In this document: positions 17,874 through 26,619 of the stretch, one piece after another
Numbering within the stretch: the stretch's first letter is position 1
How the letters are laid out: each line of letters begins with the position of its first letter
Position numbers and translations under genes: made by a program
DNA from: Nitrosococcus watsonii C-113
GTDB lineage: Bacteria > Pseudomonadota > Gammaproteobacteria > Nitrosococcales > Nitrosococcaceae
Assembly: GCF_000143085.1 (NCBI RefSeq)
Contig: NC_014315.1
Span: 1,301,001 to 1,365,000 of the forward strand
Length of the DNA stretch: 64,000 bases
Direction: 5' to 3'
The notes under the pieces: model-generated
What the model saw: only the letters and a program-made list of their open reading frames with translations
Told to the model about the DNA's origin: nothing
Database searches by the model: none

Positions 17874-18185
17874 ATGAACGCAAGAAAATTGGTGTTAATC
17901 ATAGGCATTCTAGGTTTGGCGGGTACAGGGATAGCCCATGCCGATGATATCGGTCCAGACCAGGCAATTAAGTTGATGCAGGAGGGCAGAATTCAGTCCT
18001 TTGAAAAACTCAACGAGGCTGCCCTTGCTAAACATCCCGGCGCCACCGTAGAAGAGACTGAGCTAGAGAAAGAGCGTGGTAGCTATGTGTATGAAGTAGA
18101 ATTGCGGGATACCCAGGGCGTTGAGTGGAAGGTAGAACTCGATGCGGTAAGCGGTAAAATTCTTCGTGATGATAAGGATAATTAA
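17874..18185 (+). CDS. Periplasmic PepSY domain protein (copy 1)
   Basis: The product is 103 residues with a signal peptide (LVLIIGILGLAGTGIAHA) and one PepSY domain (AIKLMQEGRIQSFEKL through YVYEVELRDTQGVEWKVELDAVSGKIL). PepSY domains often act as small periplasmic inhibitors or ligand-binding modules. It is the first of three consecutive PepSY genes followed by a two-component system. AAGGAGGG precedes the ATG. The bases before its start (ACTCAGCAACACCCCTAAG) recur before copy 2, so the duplication included the leader. Confidence 0.85.
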   Translation: MNARKLVLIIGILGLAGTGIAHADDIGPDQAIKLMQEGRIQSFEKLNEAALAKHPGATVEETELEKERGSYVYEVELRDTQGVEWKVELDAVSGKILRDDKDN

Positions 18186-18193
18186 TGACCCAT

Positions 18194-18215
18194 GGGGCGG
18201 CTAGAAGGCCGCCCC
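18194..18215 (+). terminator. GC-rich hairpin between PepSY genes
   Basis: GGGGCGGC (18194-18201) and GCCGCCCC (18208-18215) form a perfect 8-base stem with a six-base loop, followed by TTT. It lies a few bases after the stop of the first PepSY gene and could act as a terminator or attenuator that lowers expression of the downstream PepSY-kinase genes. Confidence 0.6.
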
Positions 18216-18313
18216 TTTCACCTGGAAATACCCCCCGGCTCTTTGAAGCCCCGTTCATTTAGAATCGTACAGCTGGCTACTCAATACGCAGCAACAGCCC
18301 CTAAGAAGCGCCT

Positions 18314-18631
18314 ATGAACATAGAACAATTGTCATTAATTGCAAGTATTTTAAGCCTGGCTGGCACGATGATAGGGTATACCGATACTATTAGCGTTGAT
18401 CCGAACCAAGCGGTAGAATTGGTGAAAGAAGATAAGATTCAACCTTTTGAACAGCTTAACAGATTTGCGCTTGCCAAACATGCCAATGCCACTATGGAAA
18501 CTAGCAAACTGGAATCGGAATATGGCCACTATACTTACAAAGCAGAATTGCGGGACGCCCAAGGTATACAATGGGAAGTGGAGCTAGACCCAACCAATGG
18601 TAAGATTATCCGTGATCAGCAAGACGATTAA
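18314..18631 (+). CDS. Periplasmic PepSY domain protein (copy 2)
   Basis: The product is 105 residues, clearly paralogous to copy 1 (QAVELVKEDKIQPFEQLN, YTYKAELRDAQGIQWEVELD, NGKIIRD). Its N-terminal hydrophobic segment is shorter and less typical of a cleaved signal. It overlaps the start of copy 3 by about 35 bases. The leader before its ATG repeats the one before copy 1 with a few changes. Likely role: part of the sensing or modulation of the downstream kinase; this is inference from context. Confidence 0.82.
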   Translation: MNIEQLSLIASILSLAGTMIGYTDTISVDPNQAVELVKEDKIQPFEQLNRFALAKHANATMETSKLESEYGHYTYKAELRDAQGIQWEVELDPTNGKIIRDQQDD

Positions 18632-18941
18632 GCGCCCCTGGACGGTCCTTCTGGTTATCCTCACTTTTGCCTTGGGAATGTCGGGCACGCTAAAAGCGCG
18701 GGACTTGAGCCATGAGGAAGCGCTCCGCTTGCGCCAAACGGGCACTATCCTTCCCTTTGAGCAGATCCTGGCGCGGGCGCTCACGGCTTATCCTGGCGCT
18801 CAATTGCTGGAATCGGAGCTGGAGCGGGAAGACGGCCTCTATGTCTATGAGCTGGAAATACTCACTCCCGCCGGCGTGGTCCATGAAATTGAAATCAATG
18901 CCAGCAATGGTCAATTCATCGAGGACGAGATAGAGGACTAA
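18597..18941 (+). CDS. Periplasmic PepSY domain protein (copy 3)
   Basis: The product is 114 residues with an uncleaved or cleaved N-terminal signal ([21 protein letters not shown]) and a PepSY domain ([38 protein letters not shown]). It is more diverged than copies 1 and 2. The start may be the ATG at 18597 or a GTG at 18612; both overlap copy 2. Its TAA overlaps the ATG of the response regulator gene, so the three are translationally coupled, which ties the PepSY proteins to the signalling pair. Confidence 0.82.
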   Translation: MVRLSVISKTIKRPWTVLLVILTFALGMSGTLKARDLSHEEALRLRQTGTILPFEQILARALTAYPGAQLLESELEREDGLYVYELEILTPAGVVHEIEINASNGQFIEDEIED

Positions 18942-19600
18942 TGCGCCTGCTGCTGGTGGAAGACAATGTGGCCCTGGCCGATGAACTCTTGCCTTTGTTT
19001 AAGGGCTATGGCTACGCGGTGGATTGGCGGGTGGATGGCCGGGATGCCTTACTGGCGGTTCACGATGAATCTTATGATATGGTCGTTTTAGATCTGGGCC
19101 TGCCGGGCCTGGATGGTCTTCAGGTGCTGCAGCACTGGCGTGCAGAGGGGGTAACTCTGCCGGTGCTGATTCTCACTGCACGGGATGCCTGGGCGGAGCG
19201 TTTGGAAGGTTTGCGCGCTGGTGCCGACGATTATCTGAGCAAGCCATTCCACCCGGACGAGTTGCTATTGCGGGTGCAAGCGGTGTTGCGGCGCAGCCAT
19301 GGCACGGTCAATAGCCCGCGGCTGGAAGCAGGGGGGCTGGCTCTGGATGAAGATCGGCAGAGTGTTTGGCAGGGGGATCAGGAATACGAACTGACCCGGG
19401 GGGAATTTCGTCTATTACGTTGCTTTATGCTGCACCCGGGCAAGGTGCTTAGCCGGATGGAGCTGAACGAACATCTTTACGATGGTGAAAGCGAGCGGGA
19501 CAGCAATGTATTGGAGGTGCATATTAGTCGGCTACGCCGCAAACTGGGTGACCCAGTGATTGAAACCCGCCGGAGCCAAGGTTATCGCTTCCAAAAATGA
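18941..19600 (+). CDS. OmpR/PhoP-type response regulator
   Basis: The 219-residue DNA-binding regulator has a receiver domain with the acidic pocket near residues 7-8 (LVEDN), the phospho-acceptor Asp51 ([12 protein letters not shown]) and the conserved Lys in LSKPFHP. A C-terminal winged-helix domain follows ([39 protein letters not shown]). It most resembles PhoP/QseB regulators. It begins at a TAATG overlap with the third PepSY gene and overlaps the kinase gene by ATGA. Confidence 0.94.
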   Translation: MRLLLVEDNVALADELLPLFKGYGYAVDWRVDGRDALLAVHDESYDMVVLDLGLPGLDGLQVLQHWRAEGVTLPVLILTARDAWAERLEGLRAGADDYLSKPFHPDELLLRVQAVLRRSHGTVNSPRLEAGGLALDEDRQSVWQGDQEYELTRGEFRLLRCFMLHPGKVLSRMELNEHLYDGESERDSNVLEVHISRLRRKLGDPVIETRRSQGYRFQK

Positions 19601-20922
19601 ACTCTATCGGCCGCCAATTAGGCATTAGTTTATTTATCAGCCTGTTGGTGCCGGGTGTGCTGGCGGGACAAACGGCTATCTGGTGGCTGGATCAGCGCCA
19701 ACGCGCCACCCTCGCCGCTAGCCTGCGAGAAGAAACCGTCAGCGTACTGGCGGCATTAGCCCGGGGGAGCAACGGCCTGCACTTAGACCGCCAAGCTCTT
19801 GATCAAGTTTACCAGCGACCCTTATCTGGTCGCTATTTTCTGATTATTACCCCGCAGGCGCGTTGGCGCTCCCGCTCTTTATGGGATACTCAATTTGAGG
19901 AACCAGAGCAAGAGGGGCTTAGCGCTACCCTGGTAGAGGGCCCCCAGGAACAAAAATTATTGCGCTATCGCGCCCATTATCAAATGGCGAGCCAGCCTAT
20001 TGTCGTGGTAGTAGCTCAGGATTATGCACCGCAATTGCAGGATTTCAGCCGCCTTAAAACGGGAGCGCTGGTAGCCTGGATAGCTCTCCTCGTGGTACTG
20101 GCGGCCGTTCAACAGGGACTCATCCGGCGCGGGCTTCGCCCGCTTCGCCAAGTGCGACAACAATTACAACAATTCCGTAAAGGCCAGCGCGCCACGCTGG
20201 ATAAAAACGTGGCGCGCGAATTGAAACCCCTGGTAGAAGAAGTGAACCGGCTCCAGGGCGATATTGAACGGCAACTACGTCGCTCCCGCCATGCTCTGGG
20301 AGATTTAAGCCACGGGCTGAAAACCCCCCTGGCAGTCATGAAAAATCAGTCCCGTACACAATTGCTCGCTTTTTCTCCCGCCCTTGCAGGCAGCTTTAGT
20401 GAGCAACTCTCGCAAATGGAAGCTGGCATCAAGCGGGCCTTGGGGCGGGCCCGTATTGCTGCTAGCACAACTCCCACCAATCGTTTTACCCCTGTTGAAG
20501 ATGTCCCTCTATTGTTGCGTACTCTGCAACGGGCCCATGATCGTGATCTAAAGCTGGCAATCGAGGGGGTGCTGCCGCCAGCCTTGCCATTGGAACGGGA
20601 CGATATGCTAGAAATTCTCGGCAATCTGCTGGACAATGCCTGTAAGTGGGCCCGTTGCACCGTTACCCTATCGCTGCAGCGGCAATCCGCCGTGCTGCTT
20701 ATTACCGTAGTGGACGATGGTCCGGGGATTGCACCGTCACAGCGGCAGGTGGTATTGGCGCGGGGTCAACGCCTAGATCAGCGGGTGCCTGGCCAAGGAT
20801 TGGGGCTAGAAATCGTTAGTGATATGGTAGATGCCTATGGCGGAGAATTAACCTTGGAGGATAATCCTGGAGGCGGATTGTTAGTACAGGTACGCTTGCC
20901 ACTGCCTGGCTCGGGCGAGTGA
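19597..20922 (+). CDS. PhoQ-like sensor histidine kinase
   Basis: The product is 441 residues. It has an N-terminal transmembrane segment (about 9-30), a periplasmic domain of about 120 residues, a second segment ([19 protein letters not shown]), a HAMP-like region, the H-box [12 protein letters not shown] with His239, the N-box [12 protein letters not shown] and G-boxes DDGPGIAPS and GQGLGLEI. The H-box and N-box wording is that of PhoQ-family kinases. It presumably senses envelope signals, possibly through the PepSY proteins encoded just upstream, and phosphorylates the adjacent regulator. Confidence 0.93.
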   Translation: MNSIGRQLGISLFISLLVPGVLAGQTAIWWLDQRQRATLAASLREETVSVLAALARGSNGLHLDRQALDQVYQRPLSGRYFLIITPQARWRSRSLWDTQFEEPEQEGLSATLVEGPQEQKLLRYRAHYQMASQPIVVVVAQDYAPQLQDFSRLKTGALVAWIALLVVLAAVQQGLIRRGLRPLRQVRQQLQQFRKGQRATLDKNVARELKPLVEEVNRLQGDIERQLRRSRHALGDLSHGLKTPLAVMKNQSRTQLLAFSPALAGSFSEQLSQMEAGIKRALGRARIAASTTPTNRFTPVEDVPLLLRTLQRAHDRDLKLAIEGVLPPALPLERDDMLEILGNLLDNACKWARCTVTLSLQRQSAVLLITVVDDGPGIAPSQRQVVLARGQRLDQRVPGQGLGLEIVSDMVDAYGGELTLEDNPGGGLLVQVRLPLPGSGE

Positions 20923-21014
20923 TTAATGATTTTATATTGTGCTCAGAAATCATGAGTCCTTTGGTATAGGATGGGGAATGCTCTGCGGATAATTTAAATT
21001 TTGAAGGTTTTAAA

Positions 21015-22337
21015 ATGATGATAGCTCCTTTTTTTGGTCGACCCTCGAGAGCGTTTTTTTGGGCTATAGCGCTCTTTTTTATCGCTAAGCTGGCTTTTGC
21101 AGGCGCGCTTGAAGATTATGCTCGCAAGCCTGATCCTCATTATAATTGGAAACTGACGGAGCAGAAAAAAGAGTCCTGGGGAACCGTGGTCCACCTGGAG
21201 TTAGTGTCCCAGCATTGGCGCAATCAATTTTGGAGCCATCATCTTGTTATAGCTCGGCCCAAGGAAGTTCGGAATCCAGAAACCGGTTTACTTCTGATTG
21301 GAGGGGGGGGAGACGGGGAGAAGTATGTTAAACGGTTAAAAATGCTTGCTCAGCGGGCCGGTGCGGCGGCTGCGGTGATCACCCACGTTCCTAATCAGCC
21401 ACTCTACAATGGTCTCAAAGAAGATGCTTTGATTGCTTTTACCTTGGCCCAGTTTTTAAAAACTGGCGATGAAACGTGGCCATTGCTCTTTCCCATGGTA
21501 AAAAGTGTGGTTCGGGGTATGGATAGCCTGCAGGCATTTCTAGAGCGGGCATTTCAGCAGAAAATCGAGGGCTTTGTGGTGACGGGAGCTTCCAAGCGGG
21601 GCTGGACCACTTGGCTAACTGGTGCGGTAGATTCGCGGATAAAAGGGTTGGCGCCGATGGTCATTGATATACTGAATATGGAGCAGCAACTGCGTTGGGC
21701 TGAAAAGGCGTATGGTAGGCAAAGCGAAAAAATTGACGATTATACGGAGCTTAGCCTTCATCAAAATCAAGATGATCCGGCCGTGGCAAAACTGCGCAGG
21801 TGGATAGATCCCTATGAATATCGGCAGCGCTATACGATGCCTAAACTTTTGCTCTTAGGTACCAATGACCCTTATTGGGTGGTGGACTCCCTGCGACACT
21901 ATTGGAACGAATTGCCAGCGCCTAAGTTAATTTTTCAAACGCCTAATGCAGGGCATGATCTAAATGGCGGTAAACAAGCGATGCAGACCTTGGCCGCGTT
22001 TTTTCAAATGATTGCTGATGGCCAGAAATTGCCCCAATTAGCATGGGAATTACCAGTTAGCGACGCAGGAGAGGCAAGTGTTAAGGTAATGAGTGAACAA
22101 CCAGTTCGGGCAATTCAGCTCTGGACAGCCACTTCTGAGGATCGGGATTTTCGCAACGAGCATTGGTCAAGCCGCAGTCTAAAAATCCTACCGGGCAGCC
22201 GTCATGCAACAGTTAAGATGGTTATTCCAAAGCAGGGCTATCGTGCCTATCTGTTTGAAGTAGAGATGGTCACCTCGACGGGGCATCCTTATAATCTTTC
22301 CACGGAAGCCCGCGTCCTACCCGATGATATTAAGTGA
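21015..22337 (+). CDS. PhoPQ-activated pathogenicity-related (PqaA-type) protein
   Basis: The 440-residue product has a signal peptide (FFWAIALFFIAKLAFAG) and then an alpha/beta-hydrolase-like fold of the PhoPQ-activated protein family: VTGASKRGWTTWLTGAVD contains the nucleophile elbow, followed by GLAPMVIDILNM, LLLLGTNDPYWVVDS and NAGHDL for the later acid and His positions. The homologue PqaA of Salmonella is induced by PhoPQ. Its position after a PhoPQ-like system suggests the same regulation. The activity of the family has not been settled to my knowledge. Confidence 0.85.
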   Translation: MMIAPFFGRPSRAFFWAIALFFIAKLAFAGALEDYARKPDPHYNWKLTEQKKESWGTVVHLELVSQHWRNQFWSHHLVIARPKEVRNPETGLLLIGGGGDGEKYVKRLKMLAQRAGAAAAVITHVPNQPLYNGLKEDALIAFTLAQFLKTGDETWPLLFPMVKSVVRGMDSLQAFLERAFQQKIEGFVVTGASKRGWTTWLTGAVDSRIKGLAPMVIDILNMEQQLRWAEKAYGRQSEKIDDYTELSLHQNQDDPAVAKLRRWIDPYEYRQRYTMPKLLLLGTNDPYWVVDSLRHYWNELPAPKLIFQTPNAGHDLNGGKQAMQTLAAFFQMIADGQKLPQLAWELPVSDAGEASVKVMSEQPVRAIQLWTATSEDRDFRNEHWSSRSLKILPGSRHATVKMVIPKQGYRAYLFEVEMVTSTGHPYNLSTEARVLPDDIK

Positions 22338-22366
22338 GCGAACTGATTAACTTGGACTTCTTATAG

Positions 22367-23569
22367 ATGCAAAATCAAGTCACTATCCCCATTTTCCTTC
22401 TATTATTGTTTATCCTTTTTTTCTCTGTGCTGGTGCGGCCTTCGGCGGCAGTAGCTGTTGTAAGTGGGCAAGCGCATGGAAAGGCCAACGAGCTGGAAAT
22501 GCAACAGGCCCTTAAAATGAACACCTCCACCAAGGCAGTTAATTTAAGGCAGTTGCCAGAATTGGAAGCAATTATTCCCGAGTTGGCGCGCCACCAGGTT
22601 GTCTTTGTTGGGGAGCAGCATCCTCGTTTTGATCACCATTTGAATCAACTTGCCATAATTCGTGGCCTTCATGGGATACATCCAAAGTTAGTGATCGGCG
22701 TTGAGTTTTTCCAACAACCGTTTCAGCAGTACCTGGAGCAATTTGTTGCGAATCAACTTACTGTAGAAGAATTTTTAAAAAAAACAGAATATTATGATCG
22801 TTGGCGCTACGACTTCCGGCTGTATGCACCGATACTTGAATTTGCTCGGGAAAATAATATTCCTATATTAGCCCTCAATGTGCCTACCGAGCTCATACAG
22901 AAAGTAGGCCGGAAGGGTTTGGAAAAGCTTTCTAAAAAGGAAAGAGCGCAGCTTCCCTCCGAAATTGACCGCTCCAATGTGGCCTACCGCGAGCGCTTGC
23001 AAGAGGTGTTCGAAAATCATCCTCAGCATTTTGGAAATTTCGAGACTTTTTATGAAGCTCAATTAGTATGGGATGAGGCAATGGCGGAGAGCGCCAGCCG
23101 CTATCTTAAGGAACACTCGGATGCCCACATGATTGTTCTGGCCGGTAATGGCCATTTGGCTTATGGCGTAGGTATCCCGGAGCGCCTTAATCGACGCCTT
23201 GGTACAACCGCTAGTGTGGCTATTGTGCTGAACGATTGGGAGGGGCTAGTTGAGCCGGATATTGCGGATTATTTATTACTCTCCGAGAAAAAAGAATTGC
23301 CAAAGGCAGGTTTTTTGGGGGTTATGCTCAAGCAATCTAGCGGAAAACTTGAGGTCAATGCTTTTTCTGAGATCAGTGCGGCAAAAACGGCTGGAATTGA
23401 GGAAAAAGATGAACTCCTTTCCTTAAATGGGCACCTTGTTTCTGATATGTCGGATGTAAAGGAAATAATGTGGGATAAAAAACCCGGTGAGAAAGTGATC
23501 GTTAAGGTGCGCCGCGGGGCTTTTATGGGTAAGGATAAAGAATTAGAGTTTAAGATAAAATTACAATAA
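22367..23569 (+). CDS. ChaN-family heme-binding-like protein with C-terminal PDZ
   Basis: The product is 400 residues. A signal or anchor segment (IPIFLLLLFILFFSVLV) is followed by a ChaN/DUF399 domain (VVFVGEQHPRFDHHLNQL, IGVEFFQQPFQ, DFRLYAPILEFA, IPILALNVP, MIVLAGNGHLAYGVGIPERL), related to heme-binding and Tiki-type metalloprotease-like folds. After residue 310 a PDZ domain follows (GFLGVMLKQ, AKTAGIEEKDELLSLNGHLV). PDZ would bind peptide tails, so a role in envelope protein handling or iron uptake is possible. It is 29 bases downstream of the PqaA-like gene and likely co-transcribed. Confidence 0.83.
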   Translation: MQNQVTIPIFLLLLFILFFSVLVRPSAAVAVVSGQAHGKANELEMQQALKMNTSTKAVNLRQLPELEAIIPELARHQVVFVGEQHPRFDHHLNQLAIIRGLHGIHPKLVIGVEFFQQPFQQYLEQFVANQLTVEEFLKKTEYYDRWRYDFRLYAPILEFARENNIPILALNVPTELIQKVGRKGLEKLSKKERAQLPSEIDRSNVAYRERLQEVFENHPQHFGNFETFYEAQLVWDEAMAESASRYLKEHSDAHMIVLAGNGHLAYGVGIPERLNRRLGTTASVAIVLNDWEGLVEPDIADYLLLSEKKELPKAGFLGVMLKQSSGKLEVNAFSEISAAKTAGIEEKDELLSLNGHLVSDMSDVKEIMWDKKPGEKVIVKVRRGAFMGKDKELEFKIKLQ

Positions 23570-23747
23570 TAAGCTATCAGTTCAATCTATACTAGCGGTA
23601 TATATTGTTCTGGAGATGCCTCATGCTTCCCCAGCCTGTTTCCCTCAGAAGAAAGAACCCAGGGAAATGCCAAATTGCAGCAGGTTGAGGATACGCCTGT
23701 TTGGAGCAAGCAGGCGAGGTTTAGTTGCGAGCTCCAAATGAGAGAAT

Positions 23748-24194
23748 ATGATGACTGAGCCTGGATTCTGGAAACATAAGCCCTTGCAAGCCATGTCTTC
23801 GGAGGAGTGGGAAGCCCTATGTGATGGCTGCGGTAAATGTTGTTTGCACAAGTTAGAAGACGAAGAAACTGGAGAAATTTTTTATACCAATGTGGCTTGC
23901 CGACTCCTGGATCTCCATTATTGCCGCTGCACGGATTATCAAAATCGTGTCCGGAAAGTGCCAGATTGCTTAAACTTGCGGGAGGAGTTAACAGAAGCCT
24001 TGAAGTGGTTGCCACCAACCTGTGCCTATCGCTTAATAAATGAAGGCAAAGAGTTATTTCCGTGGCACCCTCTCGTTTCCGGTGATCCAGAGACGGTACA
24101 CCAGGCGGGTATTTCAGTACAAGGTGTAGCGATTCCGGAATTTCAAGCGGGAGACTTGGAGGAACATCTGGTGGATTGGTCTGTTAAGGATTAG
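23748..24194 (+). CDS. YcgN family cysteine-cluster protein (UPF0260)
   Basis: The 148-residue cytoplasmic protein begins with GFWKHKPLQAMSSEEWEALCDGCGKCCLHKLED and keeps the conserved cysteines CDGCGKCC, ACRLLD, YCRCTDYQNR, PDCL and TCAYRL, typical of the UPF0260/YcgN family, which may bind a metal or iron-sulfur centre. Length is normal. There is no operon partner immediately downstream. Confidence 0.93.
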   Translation: MMTEPGFWKHKPLQAMSSEEWEALCDGCGKCCLHKLEDEETGEIFYTNVACRLLDLHYCRCTDYQNRVRKVPDCLNLREELTEALKWLPPTCAYRLINEGKELFPWHPLVSGDPETVHQAGISVQGVAIPEFQAGDLEEHLVDWSVKD

Positions 24195-24448
24195 TCTTCC
24201 ATTTTAAATAGTTCCCAAGCTTGGCTTTCTCCATCCTCTGATTAACAAAACGAACATCTGAATGATCACCAAAGTATTTTTATATTTTAGTTCAGCACTA
24301 TGTCATTATTATCTGCCGATGAAGAAAGCCGGGATAAGGTTGAAATTACATGCTAACAAGACAATTAGAACTTATTATTAAGTAAGCTCCGCATTTCTGA
24401 CCTAGAATTAGGGTAACCTTGGCGTTTGGTTTTTTAATACTTTTCCGC

Positions 24449-24910
24449 TTAGTCAACGGGGGTAATCTCTTGCGAAGGTATATTTTTTTCCGTGGGTGAG
24501 GGAGGTGAACTTTCTTTTATTGAAATTTTAGGTGTCTGGGCATGGTCATTTGATCCAAAAGCGGATATTCGGCATCCTAGGCAGCGTGTAAATGTCTGCT
24601 GGGCAGGGCCCACAACCAGGGTATCCGCAGCTTCCTTAACGTTACCCCCCAGGACACTAAATGGCAGGCTTACCAGAAATATTCCCGTGCCTAGCCCCGT
24701 GGCTACTAGCAATAGTGGGCGAGCGATAAGCAGATCCCCCATCATTCGAAAATAACGTGGCTCGTCTTCATTCCGGGTATAGGAGAATGGGGAGCGTGCT
24801 CGATCATAGCCTTCCATAGAGGTATCGGCGGCATTGGCAAGGCTAGCCGCGCTGCTGAAAAATACGAGACAAAGTAAATAAGTTAGAAGTTTTTGCTTGA
24901 ATTCTGCCAT
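24449..24910 (-). CDS. Hypothetical envelope protein
   Basis: The product is 153 residues with a signal peptide (LLTYLLCLVFFSSAASLANA), then FRMMGDLLIARPLLLVATGLGTGIFLVSLPFSVLGGN with one or two hydrophobic segments, a VVGPAQQTFTRCLGCR element and a Ser/Pro-rich tail. Proteins with the DLL.ARP...GT..F..SLPFS..GGNV..A...LV..PA..TF.R core are known from Gammaproteobacteria as uncharacterised membrane proteins. Function is not known. The tail is not conserved in that core. Confidence 0.7.
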   Translation of the reverse strand: MAEFKQKLLTYLLCLVFFSSAASLANAADTSMEGYDRARSPFSYTRNEDEPRYFRMMGDLLIARPLLLVATGLGTGIFLVSLPFSVLGGNVKEAADTLVVGPAQQTFTRCLGCRISAFGSNDHAQTPKISIKESSPPSPTEKNIPSQEITPVD

Positions 24911-24977
24911 GATATTTCCTTCGGAGCAGGAGTACTTATTAGGGTTTTATAAATCTACCAACGATACGCGTTAGCTA

Positions 24978-25055
24978 TTAAAGTTTATCGGATAATGGAT
25001 AGTTGACTAAAATTCCTTTGACGCCATCATCATGGATGAACTTAATTCTATCTTC
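24978..25055 (-). pseudogene. Possible tail of a glycerophosphodiester phosphodiesterase
   Basis: In the 410-base gap between 24911 and 25319, the reverse strand encodes a short stretch EDRIKFIHDDGVKGILVNYP ending in SDKL and a stop. This matches the C-terminal pattern of glycerophosphodiester phosphodiesterases (a helix followed by .GVDGI.TDYP). Stops lie directly upstream in this frame, and another frame carries FQTDKA, so only a decayed piece remains. Nothing else in the gap was recognised. Confidence 0.3.
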
Positions 25056-25319
25056 GCTTTATCAGTCTGGAAAATTTTTACCTTAGTGGTAACTAGGCGA
25101 TTTACACCCACCAGGTTTTTTTACCTTTCCCAGCACTTTTACTGGAGGATTGAATTGCCTTTAGCAAAGGATGGCTAGGCGTCTACACCAAACGCGAATT
25201 TCTCAGGTTAGGCGAACCCTCGCTAGATAAGTGTGCGACCTATCCTTACCTTACCCCAAAAACCTTGTATGAAATCGGCTAGAATAGCACAAAAAAGCTG
25301 GAAACCTAGGCTCAGGAAT

Positions 25320-26492
25320 TTAGTCTTCTTCTCCCACCAAGCTAAAGGATAGCCCGCCTAATACATCCTTTTTTGGTTTCTTATCCATGGAGTTTTTTTC
25401 CGCTGCGGGAGAATAGGTGGTCGCTTCCATTCCTTTTTTTGACAAGTTAATTTTGAGGCGGAGGTTATTAAGCGAATCGGCGTTACGCAGTGCCTCTTCA
25501 ACGCTAATAAGGCCGGCTGTATACAGTTTATAAAGGGCGCTGTCGAAGGTTTGCATACCAAGATTTTCTGATTTTTCCATAACCTCCTTAATAGCGTGGA
25601 TTTCCCCCCGGTGGATAAGGTCTCGCACCAGAGGCGTTCCCAATAGAATTTCAATAGCCGCGGTGCGCTTGCCATCAATGGTAGGAATCAGACGTTGGGA
25701 AATAAAAGCGCGTAGATTTAAAGAGAGATCTAATAGTAACTGTGGGCGCCGGTCTTCCGGGAAGAAGTTGATAATTCGGTCAAGCGCCTGGTTAGCATTA
25801 TTAGCATGAAGGGTAGAGAGGCATAAGTGACCCGTTTCCGCAAAGGAGATGGCATGTTCCATAGTACTTCGGTCACGGATTTCTCCAATAAGAATAACAT
25901 CCGGTGCCTGGCGTAGGGTATTTTTAAGTGCATCTTCATAAGATTCCGTGTCGACTCCTATTTCGCGCTGATTGACGATGGATCTTTTATGGTGGTGTAT
26001 ATACTCGATGGGGTCTTCAATCGTGATGATATGACCCGCGCTGCTATTATTGCGATGATCAATGAGGGCGGCAAGGGAGGTCGACTTACCGGAACCGGTT
26101 GACCCTACAAATAAAATGAGGCCATGCTTATCCATAACAACGTTTTTTAATATAGGAGGCAGGCCGAGGTTATCTACGTTAGGGATGGTAGTTTTGATAT
26201 TCCGGATAACCATGGAAATTGCGCTGCGCTGTTTGAAAATATTGACTCGAAAGCGTCCAATGCCAGATTCGGAAAGGGCCAAGTTCATTTCCGGCTTTTG
26301 TTCAAACTCGCTTGCTTGTTCTTCGTTCATAATATCGTAGGCGATCTTCTTTATATCGCTGGAAGATAATCTCGTTTTTTCGAGAGGTTTCAGCAAACCG
26401 TGGAATTTGGCGCAGGGGGGGGCTCCGGCACTCAGGTAAATATCCGAGCCATCATGAGCAACAAGTATTTTTAGGTAATCCTTAAATTCCAT
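25320..26492 (-). CDS. pilU: Type IV pilus retraction ATPase PilU
   Basis: Hexameric ATPase that assists PilT in retracting type IV pili at the cytoplasmic face of the inner membrane. The 390-residue product shows the Walker A GSTGSGKS (130-137), the Asp box ITIEDPIEYIH, Walker B ILIGEIRD and the His box TGHLCLSTLHANNANQA. The longer C-terminal tail after GMQTFDSALYKLY points to PilU rather than PilT. pilT, its usual upstream neighbour, is not present in the window. Confidence 0.88.
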   Translation of the reverse strand: MEFKDYLKILVAHDGSDIYLSAGAPPCAKFHGLLKPLEKTRLSSSDIKKIAYDIMNEEQASEFEQKPEMNLALSESGIGRFRVNIFKQRSAISMVIRNIKTTIPNVDNLGLPPILKNVVMDKHGLILFVGSTGSGKSTSLAALIDHRNNSSAGHIITIEDPIEYIHHHKRSIVNQREIGVDTESYEDALKNTLRQAPDVILIGEIRDRSTMEHAISFAETGHLCLSTLHANNANQALDRIINFFPEDRRPQLLLDLSLNLRAFISQRLIPTIDGKRTAAIEILLGTPLVRDLIHRGEIHAIKEVMEKSENLGMQTFDSALYKLYTAGLISVEEALRNADSLNNLRLKINLSKKGMEATTYSPAAEKNSMDKKPKKDVLGGLSFSLVGEED

Positions 26493-26619
26493 CGGGGAGT
26501 CTCTCCAAGGGTGAGTGGATCTATTTATCCTAGTTTCGGCTATATTGCTGGGAGTTTAAGTGAGCTGGATCGCAATTTGATAGCTAGAACCTATCTGCTT
26601 GATGGTGGTGGAGCGGTAT

